A stretch of DNA of 64,000 nucleotides from Cervus elaphus (lineage: Eukaryota; Chordata; Mammalia; Artiodactyla; Cervidae), in contig NC_057815.1 of NCBI RefSeq assembly GCF_910594005.1, forward strand, positions 61,394,052 to 61,458,051. The letters run 5' to 3'. The position numbers and the translations under genes were made by a program. The stretch's first letter is position 1. Each line of letters starts with the position of its first letter. Below, piece by piece: positions 13,201 to 25,200 of the stretch. The notes under the pieces are model-generated. The model was given only the letters and a program-made list of their open reading frames with translations. It did no database searches and had not been told where the DNA came from.

Positions 13201-16200
13201 GAACTGTAGGGGGAGAGGCACACCGGCAGCTGGAGACCCTCCCACCCCCACCCCCGGAGATGCTTCACCCCCGCGGAGGGGCTCCAAGGAGGGCGTCAGC
13301 ACCTTGGCAAAAGCCATGCACTTCCATTCACTGATGTTTTCCGAGATGACTCGGTACAGGTGCCAGATGTGCTGCTGCTGCACGATGGGGCGGGTCCCAC
13401 AGACCGGCAAGGGCACAGGACTCTCGTCCCCTGTGGGATAGGCCCGGGGGCCGGGGGGGCATGATCAATCAAGATCCCAGAATGACAGAAGGGAGGGTCC
13501 TGAAAGTGCAGGGGACGAGGTGGGGGTGGGGATGGTGTCCAAAACTGTTCAGTACAATAAACCAAGGGAGAGGTAGTCCAGGGAAAGAAACTCTAGGAAA
13601 ACGTGATAGGGAAGAAAGGGAAGGCGTCCTCCTCTATTGATTCGAGTTCGTCTCACTTATGCCACTTCAGCCACAGCACCCTTCACTATTGCTCAGATAC
13701 ACCAGCCCTGCTCCCTCTTGCTGAGGGCCTTTGACTGGCAGCTCATTCTTTCTGGACTTGGCTCACTCCCTCACCACCTTCGAGTCCTTGATCAAACGTC
13801 AGTTTCTGAATGAGACCTAGGCAGTGTCCCCCCATTAAGAACTGCTTTCCACCCTCCCTGACATTCTTAACTCCTCTTAATCCCAAGGACAGAGGAGCCA
13901 ATTTTTTGACTTCAGAATCCAATGTTTAGCCAAGCTGTGATATAATGACATTATACAGTCATTCTTAGTCATAAGTAGCTTAGAAATTCTAACACCTCCA
14001 ACTCCCTTCTTAGAAAAAAACAATTACTCAAAGAGTTACTGCAGCCATCCAAAGAAGAAGTGAAAAAAACTAAAAGGTGTGGTATTTTTAAAACTGGAAG
14101 TGGGTAAACAAAAACCATTCAACCTTAGATGTCAAAATAGTTGTTAACACGGTTATAGAACAAAGCACATGTCAAAGGTAGCAAGTAAAATAAAAGACAC
14201 AGAATGGAAAATAAACAGTAGCACTAACGGTCTAGATCTAAGATCCTAGATTGTTGTATTAATAATAAAAACCGGGAGTTTGGTGAAGAAACAGGGGTGG
14301 AAAAAGGAAATAAAACCAATGCTGTGCAGTTTTCCGGGTGAGACCCCACAAGGCCAGAGTCCCCTGCTCTACTTTTCCACAAACATCCCAACCACTAGCA
14401 GGAAAGGCCAAGGTCTGTGGTCTACATCAGCTAGAGCACGGGATGAGGGCCCCCCAGTACTTAACCAAAGGAAAAGTCCCTTGTTTTAGGATGGTCCCAG
14501 AGTGTCTCCTCCCTGGGATTGGGGACCTCACAGTCAGAGATGGTAACAGTTGGCTAAGAGTCAACTCAGAGGCAACGTGCCCTTGCAAGGGATACAAGTG
14601 AGCAACAGAAGTGACTGCACCTGAGAAAATAACCTGCAGCCTACAAAGTCCTTCCCGTGCAGGAGGGAACCAGCCTAGTCGCACGCTGCACAGAAGGGCC
14701 AAGACCAAGAGTTCTGTCCGGGTTTCCTCCTCGGGGCCAGGGGAGCCCTCAGCAGCCACCTCTCTCCACCTCACTGGCTGGAAGCAGTGGCCATGGAGCG
14801 TCCACACCCGTTCTCATCTGGGACCTGCTGCCTGCTGTAGGCCTGAGTTGAACAGGGCTACACAAAGGCTAAGGACTACGACGAGAACACATTTACATTT
14901 CTCTGCACAGGGTTTTAGCCCTCCGACCCCATCACATTCTGATGGAACACTCACCTATTTGCCTTCTCCTCCAGACCATGAGCTCCCATCTAAGCACAAC
15001 GCTTATCCCACCCTAAGCACCACACTTGACATACCCAATGGATTGAGATTTTGTCCTGCAATCTTTGCATATAAAAGAGACTAAAATGAAGGCATGTGAT
15101 CCCTAAGACTTGCTTAGGATCACCCAGGACACAACCCAGGATCACACCACCCAGGATCATGCCACCCAGGATCCACCACCCAAGGGTGGTGGTGGCCGAG
15201 GGGGCGGGAACCCTGGGTACCAGTGAAGGTGGTGTAGGCATGGTGCAGGTCAGAGAGACTGCTGACTGTGTTCTGGTACTGACGCTCCAGGGAGATGAGC
15301 TGGCGTTCGGTGCTTCTCTGCTCCTGTGCAGGGTCCATGAACGGACCAGACAGGGCCTTCTCAATCAGGCCCTCCAGCTCCGCCAGTGCCGCGGCCATCA
15401 GCTGCTGCAGCTTAGGCACGATGGTATGCTGCTTGCTGAGCAGGAACTCTGAGGCCTGGCTTTTCTCATACTGGAATGACTCCCATGTGTCCATAAGCTG
15501 AGGGTAGGCAGAGGGCGGTCAAGCAGAGGTGGTGGTGGTGGGGAGTGGGGAGGAGCAGCGGGAGGGGCAGAGGAGATGCCTTCTCACCGAGATGTCCAGT
15601 GCCTCATTCTCAGCACTGAAGAGGCCAAAGTGGTTGCGGATGAGCTCATAGAGGGACCGCGTGTATTCCATTTGCTCCTCCAGCTCAGCGTACCGCTCGT
15701 TGGCCTCATTCAGCTGCAGGGATGACAGCGTGAGGCCAGCACCCACACAGCCCTGCGCACCTCTCTGCACCCATCCTGAGGGGCACCCCCTCCTGCTAGA
15801 GGCTCCAGGTCCCAGCAGTTGTCTTTTAACCCACCGAGATCAGGGCAGTCCGGGATCAGATCCCCATCTGACCGAGGTCTCCCTAAAGACAGCACAGCTC
15901 CTCCCCCATCAAGTCATTGCCCTGACGACAGGGCAATGGATCTCTACTTAAGCATATAGAGAGCAGAACTCTGTCTCTGAAGGCAGGACTGTCGCTCTCT
16001 CATCACACCAGGGCCTCCCCATTTCATGAGGATACTGAGGGCCATGTGAACAGGGTGAGAACTGGCCAGGGCAGGTCACACAGGTGAATGCAGTTTAAGG
16101 GTATCGAGCCCCATTGGGAGCTCTGGGAGTGTGCTTGGCACGTGAGCGGGATGGCCCTGGATAAGCTGGGGAGGAAGGATGGGGAGCGCCTACCTTCTGG

Positions 16201-19200
16201 GAGCACCATGCGATGGAGTGGATGTCTGAGTTGATGGTTTGGAAGGCCTTCATGAAGCCTGTGAGCTCTGTTATTAGCTGCTGACTGCGGCTCTGGCATT
16301 CATTCTGTACCTGTTCAAGAATGTCCTTCCTGATGTTTACCAGCTTGGATTCTGAAGACAGGAGAGAGTGAGGCGTGAGGGGCTGCAGTGCCGAGGGAGC
16401 ATCCAGGGGAGGCTGGAGTGAGAGCAGGTTGAAGGGGAAACCAGAGCACGAACTGCTTCCCTCCGCCACTGAACACGTACTGAGCCCCTGCCTGGTGTCA
16501 TTAGCGGCAGCTCACCGGGGCCTGTGCTGGGCACCAGCAGACAAGGGCAACGAGTGAGACAGGAAGGTTCTCACCCACAGAAGCTCACAATATGGCAGCA
16601 GAGACAAACATACAAATGGACAATCACACATCAGTGCAATAAATGCTCTTCAGCCAGCCCTCAACCTGGCTCAGTGAAGAGGGAGGAAGCCTGACGAGTC
16701 TGCGGAAGGCGTCCTCAGGGAAGGGGGCCCTGGAGCTGACTGTACTATGTGCTCAAGGCTCCCAGGGGCACACCCAGTGGATGAAAGCATGTGCAAAGGC
16801 AAGGGGACGCCATGGCCATGAGAAGCAGAATGCCCACCACAGATAAACAGTTTCTGAGGAGTCTTACTGCATCTGCTCTAGCAGAAGAAGGCCTAAGAAG
16901 AGTGTGCACTTGGCCTTTTGTTTTTTAAGGATTAAAGGAAAGAAGCTGTCAGGTGGACTTGTGGCCGAAAGATAATCTTGGAAGCTGGCTTTGGCGATAT
17001 GAACAAGTCTACTGTCGCCAAGGACAGGAATAATAGCAATATGATGGCTCATATGGTAAAGCAAGGATTCAAACTCTGGAAGCCTGGCTCCATCTTGTTA
17101 TATTTTATGCTTTGAAGGGTTAAAAGTAAATTGACTCAAATTTCATGAGCATCTCTGCAACTGGAAAGTAGGATAGTGAGTTCCAGGGGCATATAATTGA
17201 GACATACAAGGAATGGATCCAATAGGGCTTTGAAGAAAGTAACCAATAGGAATTGGCACCAAGAGCTGAAACTGAGAAAACCAAGACATGGGAACCTCCA
17301 AGGGGTACCAAAGGTTGAGCAGAACACAAAGATGTCAACTTATCCTTTTCCAAACTGTCCCACTGGCCTCTGACAGTAGCTAGACCATTGCAATGGTGCT
17401 GCTTTCTGATCAGCAGCACCAGGCTGGTGAAGACCAAGAGCTCAACAGTGACACCGTGTGGTAAGAAGGAGCAGTGGACTGATAAAATACCAGGGTTCCT
17501 CCGGGTTGCAAGTTGGAGATGGAGGGGGAAATACATTTGAGAGACACTTAGGAGGCAGAAGAATGGAAAGGATTTGGTGACAGGTTGGATGTGGTGGAGT
17601 TAGGGAGATGGGTGAGAAAAGTACGAACTCAAATTTCTGTTGAGGCCAACTCTATCATTCTCTATTAAAGGGAGCTCAGATAGAAGAGGAGCAAAGTGGC
17701 AGGATAAATACATAAAACTAGAAGGATGAAAGTGGACAGAAGGGAACAAGGTGATATGAAAAAAAAAAAAATTAAGCATTTGCTGCATGCCATACTCAAT
17801 GCTAGGAATATTGCAAATAGTATCTCATTTAATCCTCCTTCCCATAACCCAGTGAGTGGCTACATTATGTCCATGTTACAAATAAAGAAACTGAAGCTCA
17901 GTGATATGAAGTCACGCAAACCAGTAAAAACAGAACCACAGTTCTGAACCCAGCGCTTTTCTCTCTCCATCTGTTCCTCTTAGAGAGGTCAGCTGACCGT
18001 TGAGTAAGGACAAAGAAGTCAACAAATTAGAAAGAACACCAACTTCCTGAGCAAGAGTGGAGCAAAGCCCGCAGCAACCAGGGTCAGAAAGAAAGCAGGC
18101 CACTCACAGGCCCTCCTGCTTCTGCCTGGCCAGCCTGAACCCTCTGAACATTTAGGAGGGAGGGTGGGGATAGGAGTAGGGAGTTCTGTCACCTTGGAGA
18201 TACCTAAGGAGGCCTGTGCTTTCATCTGTGGAGGGGCAAAGGCAGGGAGAGCTAGGCAAGCAAGCACTTTGAGGCCCAGCTTCAAGGCCTCCCACCTTCA
18301 TAAACCAAGCAGGCCTAGAGGGCATGGGTCTCAAAGTAACTAGTCTCTGCAGGAGGCAGACACTGCCATCTGGGGGTGTTAGGTCACAAAATAGATCAAC
18401 CTCTCAATTTCCTAGAGGAACCAGCTTCCCAATCTACTGTGTTCTGTGTTTCTCCATAGCCATCTCCTGGGTGGAGGCACTTAGCCTGCAAACAGTAGTG
18501 TGAGACACGCTGCCCATAGGAAGGGAAGAAGAGAAAAGAGGAACGAGGCTACGTCTTAAACCAGACTTCTCAGAGATCCAGGGAGACCAACAACTGGGCC
18601 TTGGCCTCGTGTGGGTAGGTAGACACCTGAAGCGGGAAACTGAGATGGGCTGAGCGGGAATAGATGGCACAGTGGGCCTGAGCTCCACTTGCCAGGTAAT
18701 TGCTCTGGGGAGATGACCCTCTTGCAGGGTGCCCTTACACTCGTGTGACATGAGACAGTCACAGCAGAGCAGAAACCAGGGTGTGATGTGATGTGGCAGA
18801 AAGAGGAGCAAATATAATGTTCCCAAGATCCCACAGCTCCCAGACGGCAGTGGACACAGGGGACAGTGGAGAGTTGATAGCCAGCAGGCCCGGATGGTGT
18901 TCCTGGGTTGAGAGGCAAGGGGCCCCCTTCAGCAGAAGCTATGGGGGTGGCCAGCCTAGGACAAAGACTGGATGAAGGGTTCACTAAAACCCCAAGGACA
19001 TGTGGTGGCAGCAGGAGCCAATGCAGAGCCAGGTCAGCAAGGGCAGACACTCTGGGCTCCTACCAGCCGAGAGAACACATGCCAGCTACCCCAGCTCAGG
19101 ACGCAGCTGCGCTGGAAGCAAAGGTCAGAAGGAGGGCAGAGACCTCAGGGAAGTCAACAGAAGCCAGCCAAGAAGAGCACACGGCCCCGAAGTCGTCTCC

Positions 19201-22200
19201 AACACCAGGTGCCGCCCTGGGGAGGAAAATGAGCTGAGGACGCTTGAGAAACAGAACCACCCAGAACTGTAGTATGAATTTTGAATTGATCTATTACCTC
19301 AGATAGACTGAATTAGACCAAAAGTCCTACTTTAAATGAAAAAAAAAATGTGTTCACTTTCGATTGGAATACAGTTGTCCCTAGGGGAATTGGTTCTAGG
19401 ACCCCTGAGGATACCAAAATCCACACATGCTCAGTTCCCTTATAAAGGCACTCCTGGGCATACACACCGAGGAAACCAGATCTGAAAGAGACACGTGCAC
19501 CCCAATGTTCATCGCAGCACTGTTTATAATAGCCAGGACATGGAAGCAACCTAGATGTCCATCAGCAGACGAATGGATAAGAAAGCTATGGTACATATAC
19601 ACAATGGAATTACTCAGCCATTAAAAAGAATACATTTGAATCAGTTCTAATGAGATGGATGAAACTGGAGCCCATTATACAGAGTGAAGTAAGCCAGAAA
19701 GATAAACACCAACACAGTATACTAATGCATATATATGGAATTTAGAAAGATGGTAACGATAACCGATATGCAAGACAGAAAAAGACACAGATGTATAGAA
19801 CAGACTTTTGGACTCTATGGGAGAAGGCGAGGGTGGGATGATCTGAGAGAATAGCATCGAAACATGTATATTATCAAGTGTGAAACAGATCGCCAGACCA
19901 GGTTGGATGCATGAGACAAGTGCTCAGGGCTGGTGCACTGGGATGACCCAGAGGGATGGGATGGGGAGGGAGGTGGGAGGGGGTTCGGATGGGGAACACA
20001 TGTAAATCCATGGCTGATTCATGTCAATGTATGGCAAAAACCACTACAATACTGTAAAGTAATTAGCCTCCAACTAATAAAAATAAATGAAAAATAAATA
20101 AATAAAGTGGCATAGTATTTGCATATAACCTATACATGTCCCCCTGCATACTTTAAATCATCTCTGTGCTGTGTGCTAAGTTAAGTCACTTCAGTCATGT
20201 CCGACTCTGTGTGACCCTATGGACTGTAGCCCATCAGGCTCCTCTGTCCATGGGACTCTCCAGGCAAGAATACTGGATTGGGTTGTCATGCCCTCCCCCA
20301 GGAGATCTTCCCAATCCAGGGATTGAGCCTGTGTCTCTTATGTCTTATGTCTTCATTGGTAGACAGATTCTTTACCACTAGTGCCATGTGCGAAGCCCCT
20401 TAAATCATCTCTAGTTTCCTTATAACAGCTAAAATGATGTAAATGTTATGTAAATAGTTGTAAATACAGTGTAAATGCTACATAAACAGTTGTTGGTTCA
20501 AGTTTTGCTTTTTTGGGACTTTCTGGAATTTTACCCACAGACATAGAACATGCAGATATGGAGGGCCAACTGTCTGTTCTTTCACCATCAGCAGAATTTA
20601 AGGTTACATAACAAGCCAAGATCAGTTAAAGAGAGTAACTTTTTATACATGTAAATCGTGGTGTCAACTTTGACTGCTACATGTGGAGAGAGGGCACCCT
20701 TGATTCCTGAGAATCTCAGTAAAGAGACTGAGTTCTCCTAGCCTAAGGAGCAAGCTAAGATTTTCCTCAGTCACATTTGGTCTGACTGCTTCCACACCAT
20801 AAGAACAGAAAATGTCAGGTGACAGAGACACCTTTCCTGAGAAGTATGGGGGATGAGCTGGGCCAAAACAGATGGAGAGGCCATCCCCTGTAGTGGACAG
20901 CTGGCAAAAGGAAGGATGGGACCTGGGGCTTTGGGAGGCTCTTCTAGTTCCTGCACCAAAGGTCTCTGGGAGACACTGAAGGCGTGAGGAGGGCCGTGTG
21001 GATGAGGTACAGAAGGTGAAAGACAGAAGGGAGGATAGGACTTCGCTGGTGGTCCTGCCACCAGGAAACCCCTGCCAGTGCAGGGGACACAGCTTCCATC
21101 CCTGGATTCCACATGCCATGGGGTCACTGTACCACATGCCACAACTAGTGAGGATGCAACTACCGGGCTTCGCAGGAGGCTCAGTAGTTAAAGAAGCCTC
21201 TTGACAATCCAGGAGACAGGAGATGCAGGTTTGATCCCTGGGTCAGGAAGATCCTCTGGAGGAGGAAATGGCAACCCACTCCAGTATGCTTGCCTGGGAA
21301 ATCCCATGGACAGAGGAGGTGGGCAGAATACAGATCATAAGGTTACAAAGAATCAGATATGACTTAGCAACTGAGCACACATGCACCCTGCAACTACTGA
21401 AGCCCGCATGGCTAGAACCTGTGCTCCACAACAAGAGAAGCCACTGCAGTGAGAAGCCCCTACTCAAGAGGGCTACCGCAACTCGAGAGTAGCCCCCATT
21501 CGCTGCAAGCAGGGAAAGGCCACGTGCAGCAACGAAGGCCCAGTGCAGCCACAAATAAATAAATAAATAAAATTTTAAAAAAACAAGAAGGGAGGCTAAG
21601 CAGCACTCACCCATTTCTGCCTGTATGTCACGGCAGCTCAGCAGCAGCAGCCTGCCTCTTGTGATCAACTCCATGGGTATCCTGGAGACTTGGGCTTGCC
21701 AAGCGTTCAGGCGGGTCACCAGCATTACGTAGTTCTTGATGGGATAACCTTTCATAGACTCCAGCTTTTGACACCCCCAGGCTTGCAGGAATTCATAAAC
21801 GCCTGTCATCCAGTGATAGTCCCTGCAGAATTCCTGCACCTCCTGCAGCATGTCCTAGAGGCAGATGAGGGGCTTAGGGTAGAGGTGGGCGGCTATGACA
21901 GGAACTGGTGGCCACCATCCCATTTCTTAAACCTCTGTCCTCACCTCCAGCAGGGCCTGTTGGATAGCCAGTGCCTGCCGGATTTGGGAGCTGTTGTCCA
22001 GGTCTTCTTGCAGCTGCTTATAATCAAGAGGCAAATACTGGCCCCGAAGCCGGTGCCCATGGACCTCCAGGGCTTCAGTAACTGTGCGAGACTTCCAGGG
22101 CCACACCAATCCTATATTCGGGCCACAGAAGATGTCCACAGCATCGCTGGGCTGGCCCTGGAACTTGGGCATCATGAAGTCTGAGTCTGCATAGTCCTCA

Positions 22201-25200
22201 TCATCTTCGTCTAGTGGGGGACATACCATGATTGTCCATGAGTGCCCTCCAGGGACCACATACAACCTCTCCCTCTTCCCTGAGTGTGGACATACACATT
22301 ACACACCTTACACATTCTCTGTTCATGAGTGAGTTTACACATACATCTATATCATAAACACAGTGCCAGGGAATCTGTTAGAGTTCAGACACAGACAGCA
22401 AAATTTACTCTAGCTAGCATTTGCAGTGAAAGCATTAGTCGCTCATTCGTGTCCAGCTCTTTGTGACCCCATTGACTGTAGCCTGCCAGGCACCTCTGTC
22501 CATGGATTCTCCAGGCAAGAATACTGGATGGGGTAGCCATTCCCTTCTCCAGAGGATCTTCCCAATTCAGGGAAGCCCAGTATCAGTACCCCAGTATAAG
22601 CCCAGTATAAGCAATTATTTCATAAAATTACGTGAGTTGTGAATGACTGCAAGAACTGAAAAACAAAAACACTCTAGGCCAAGTGTCTAGAGATTTGTGC
22701 TGCCTGGCAAATGGGGATGTCATCGTCATGCCACCAGCGACATAAATACATGATGATAAATGATTACGAGCCCCACCAGAACAGATGGCATGCGTCCTGC
22801 CTCTCTCCCCTACTTAACCTCAATTCTGAACTGAAGTCACATATAGCTCTAAATAACCTATGATTCCCAGCCTCGAGGAGGTCTGAGAAATGCAGTTTCA
22901 GAAATGCAGAACAGAGGAGGAAGTGGGGAAGGACGCTGAGCAAGCCAGTCCTCAGTGCCTGTCTTAAGGAATATCCTTGAACCCGGCCTTCACCTTAATT
23001 CTCAGAAACTGGTTAATTGCCAACTTCGGTATTTGTGTTAAGCTTTGCACAAAAAGGGAGACGAGGCAGCAAAATGTTCATAAATTAGATTCATACACCA
23101 AACATGTAAACACCATGGTGCCCCCTCCCAAGGGCCCGTCCTCAGATCTCTTCCCTTCCCCATCAGGACTCACTTTCTAGAACTTACCCAGTTTCATGGT
23201 TTTAAATACCATCTATTTTCTCTGGAATTTGTGTCTAACTCAGATCTCTCCCTGAATCCCAATCCCATTTAAACAACTGCCTCATCCACATGTCTACCTA
23301 GATGTCTACCATGCACCTAAAACTTTTTACAGCCCAAAGTGGGCTCTGATCTCCACCCACTCCCCTCCAAATTGCTCCTCATGCAGTCTTCCAACTTAAG
23401 TCAACGGAAACTCCATTCTTCCAGGTTGTCCAGTCAAAAACTTTTAAGTTATCTTTGACTCTCTTCTCTCACATACAATGCACCCACTCATCACAAAATT
23501 CCACTGGCACATGCACGAGGAGCAAAAACATGCCTCTACCCTCCTACCCCTCAACACATGTTCAGACCCAGGTTAGAGCTGCTCTGTCCACGTCCAGTGC
23601 CTGACTCTATGGCCATTAGGACACCGCACGTGCCCTTCTCCCTCCTTCCACCCTTCCTCCCCACTGCCTAGGGCTCCTTAAATACCTTCAATATACAGGG
23701 AATCCCAGAAGGTCTTCAGGTCTGTAGACTGCATTACCTTCATGCCAATGTGCAAAGAAGGGGCAGAAAGAGCAAACAATGAGGGTTTGGACCAGGCTGA
23801 GAGCTTCTGATTCTAGAGGATAGAAACAGGGTATGCCCTGTAGGGAATTCCTCCAGCCAGCTCCCTGCCCACAAGCCAGAATACCTTAAGGGCAGAGGCC
23901 TTCATTGAACTTAGGCCCGCAGTTAAAATCTGGATCATATTTTCAATACAGGGCTCATGAGACAGCTGACCATGACTGTCAAAGACCAGCTGTGCTGAGA
24001 GAAAGGGTTTCTGCCTTGGAGCCTGTAAAGAAAGATCAGGAGAGGTTGTGGGGCTTACAGGTCAGTACTTGTTTCCCGCCAGTTGGCCCCTGACTGCCTG
24101 CCCGCCTCCCCATGTACTACCCACCACCTCACTTGCAGGATGTTGGCCACAAAAGAGGTTATCTTCTCCTCTATGATGGACACGAGGTTCTGGCAGATCA
24201 TATAGTCTACCAAGCGGGCCAGCTGTCCCATCTGCAGCAACCAGGCCTCCGCCTGCTTTAGCCTCTGCTCCAGCTGCTGGCACTGCACCTTCTGTAGGTA
24301 CACAGAGGTCTGGTCTGTCCTGATCCTCTTGCAGTTTTTCAGTCGCTTCTGCAGGCCCTGTTGCATGTGGTATGTATCCCCGTGGATCTGTCAGGAGAGG
24401 GGAAACTTCACTGGAGAAAGGGGGATGGAGACCATACTGGCCACCCACTGGTCTGTTGCAAAGCTCTTGGGTCTCAGAGTATAAAACCTCAACCCTAGAT
24501 ATGCAGATGGAGGGCTGCTTCTTTGTAGAGATTGGCTCTGGAAATCTTTAAGTGACCAGAGAAGATGTGAAACGGAGAACATATATTGAGAGGCTACAAT
24601 GAGTTGATTTGATAGGCCAGGTCTGTCTGCCAAATGTCCCCAGTGAAGTGAAAGTTGCGCAGTCTTGGAATTCTCTAAGCCAGAGTGGTAGATATTTCCT
24701 TCTCCAGAGGCTCTTCCCAAACCAGGGATCGAACCCAGGTCTTCTGCATTGCAGGTGGATTCTTTACCATCTGAGCCACCAGGGAAGCCCAAGAATACTG
24801 GAGTGGGTAACCTATCCCTTCTCGAGCGGATCTTCCCAACTCAGGAATCAAACCAGGGTCTCCTCCAATGCCCCCAGGATTGGAGGGGGGGACTCAAATA
24901 GAAAGTTTGTGTGTGTGTAAATAGAGAGATTTGTCATGCATAGATTAGACAAAGAAGAAAAAAGATATTCAACAAATAAGGTTCAGTAATTATTCCAGGT
25001 TATGGTGTCCAGTCACTAGACCTGGTTGATATGGCATGCTGACCAGCATAACATAGCCTTCTGTGACAGCAGAAACTCTCTCTGGCTACTGACATAGACT
25101 TTCTAGTGGGGGGCAGAAAATGTGAGATAAAAGCCTGGGAGCCTCTTTGTGGGTTCATCTCACAACTGGGAAGTTCCTCAGCCTACAAGAGTGCTGACAG

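Larger units (their letters stand above)
19370..20545 (+). mobile_element. MER2-like (Tigger) DNA transposon split by two later insertions
   Basis: MER2-type pieces at 19,370-19,446, 20,107-20,165 and 20,400-20,545 (CAAAATCC..., GGCATAGTATTTGCATATAACC..., ATCATCTCTAG...) are collinear once the L1 and SINE between them are removed. Confidence 0.65.

Noticed and set aside
14611..15084. 157-codon plus-strand open frame
   Set aside because: Intronic to DNHD1, antisense, with no domain, low-complexity composition and no splice or promoter context.
15113..15185. CRISPR-like short regular repeats
   Set aside because: Imperfect 15-16-bp tandem without spacers in a mammalian intron; a minisatellite.
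16850..17540. possible retropseudogene in DNHD1 intron 13
   Set aside because: Short reading frames on both strands but no recognisable protein family and no A-tail or target duplication.
18556..19050. 164-codon minus-strand open frame
   Set aside because: No protein-like pattern, no compatible splice phase with DNHD1 exons 13 and 14.
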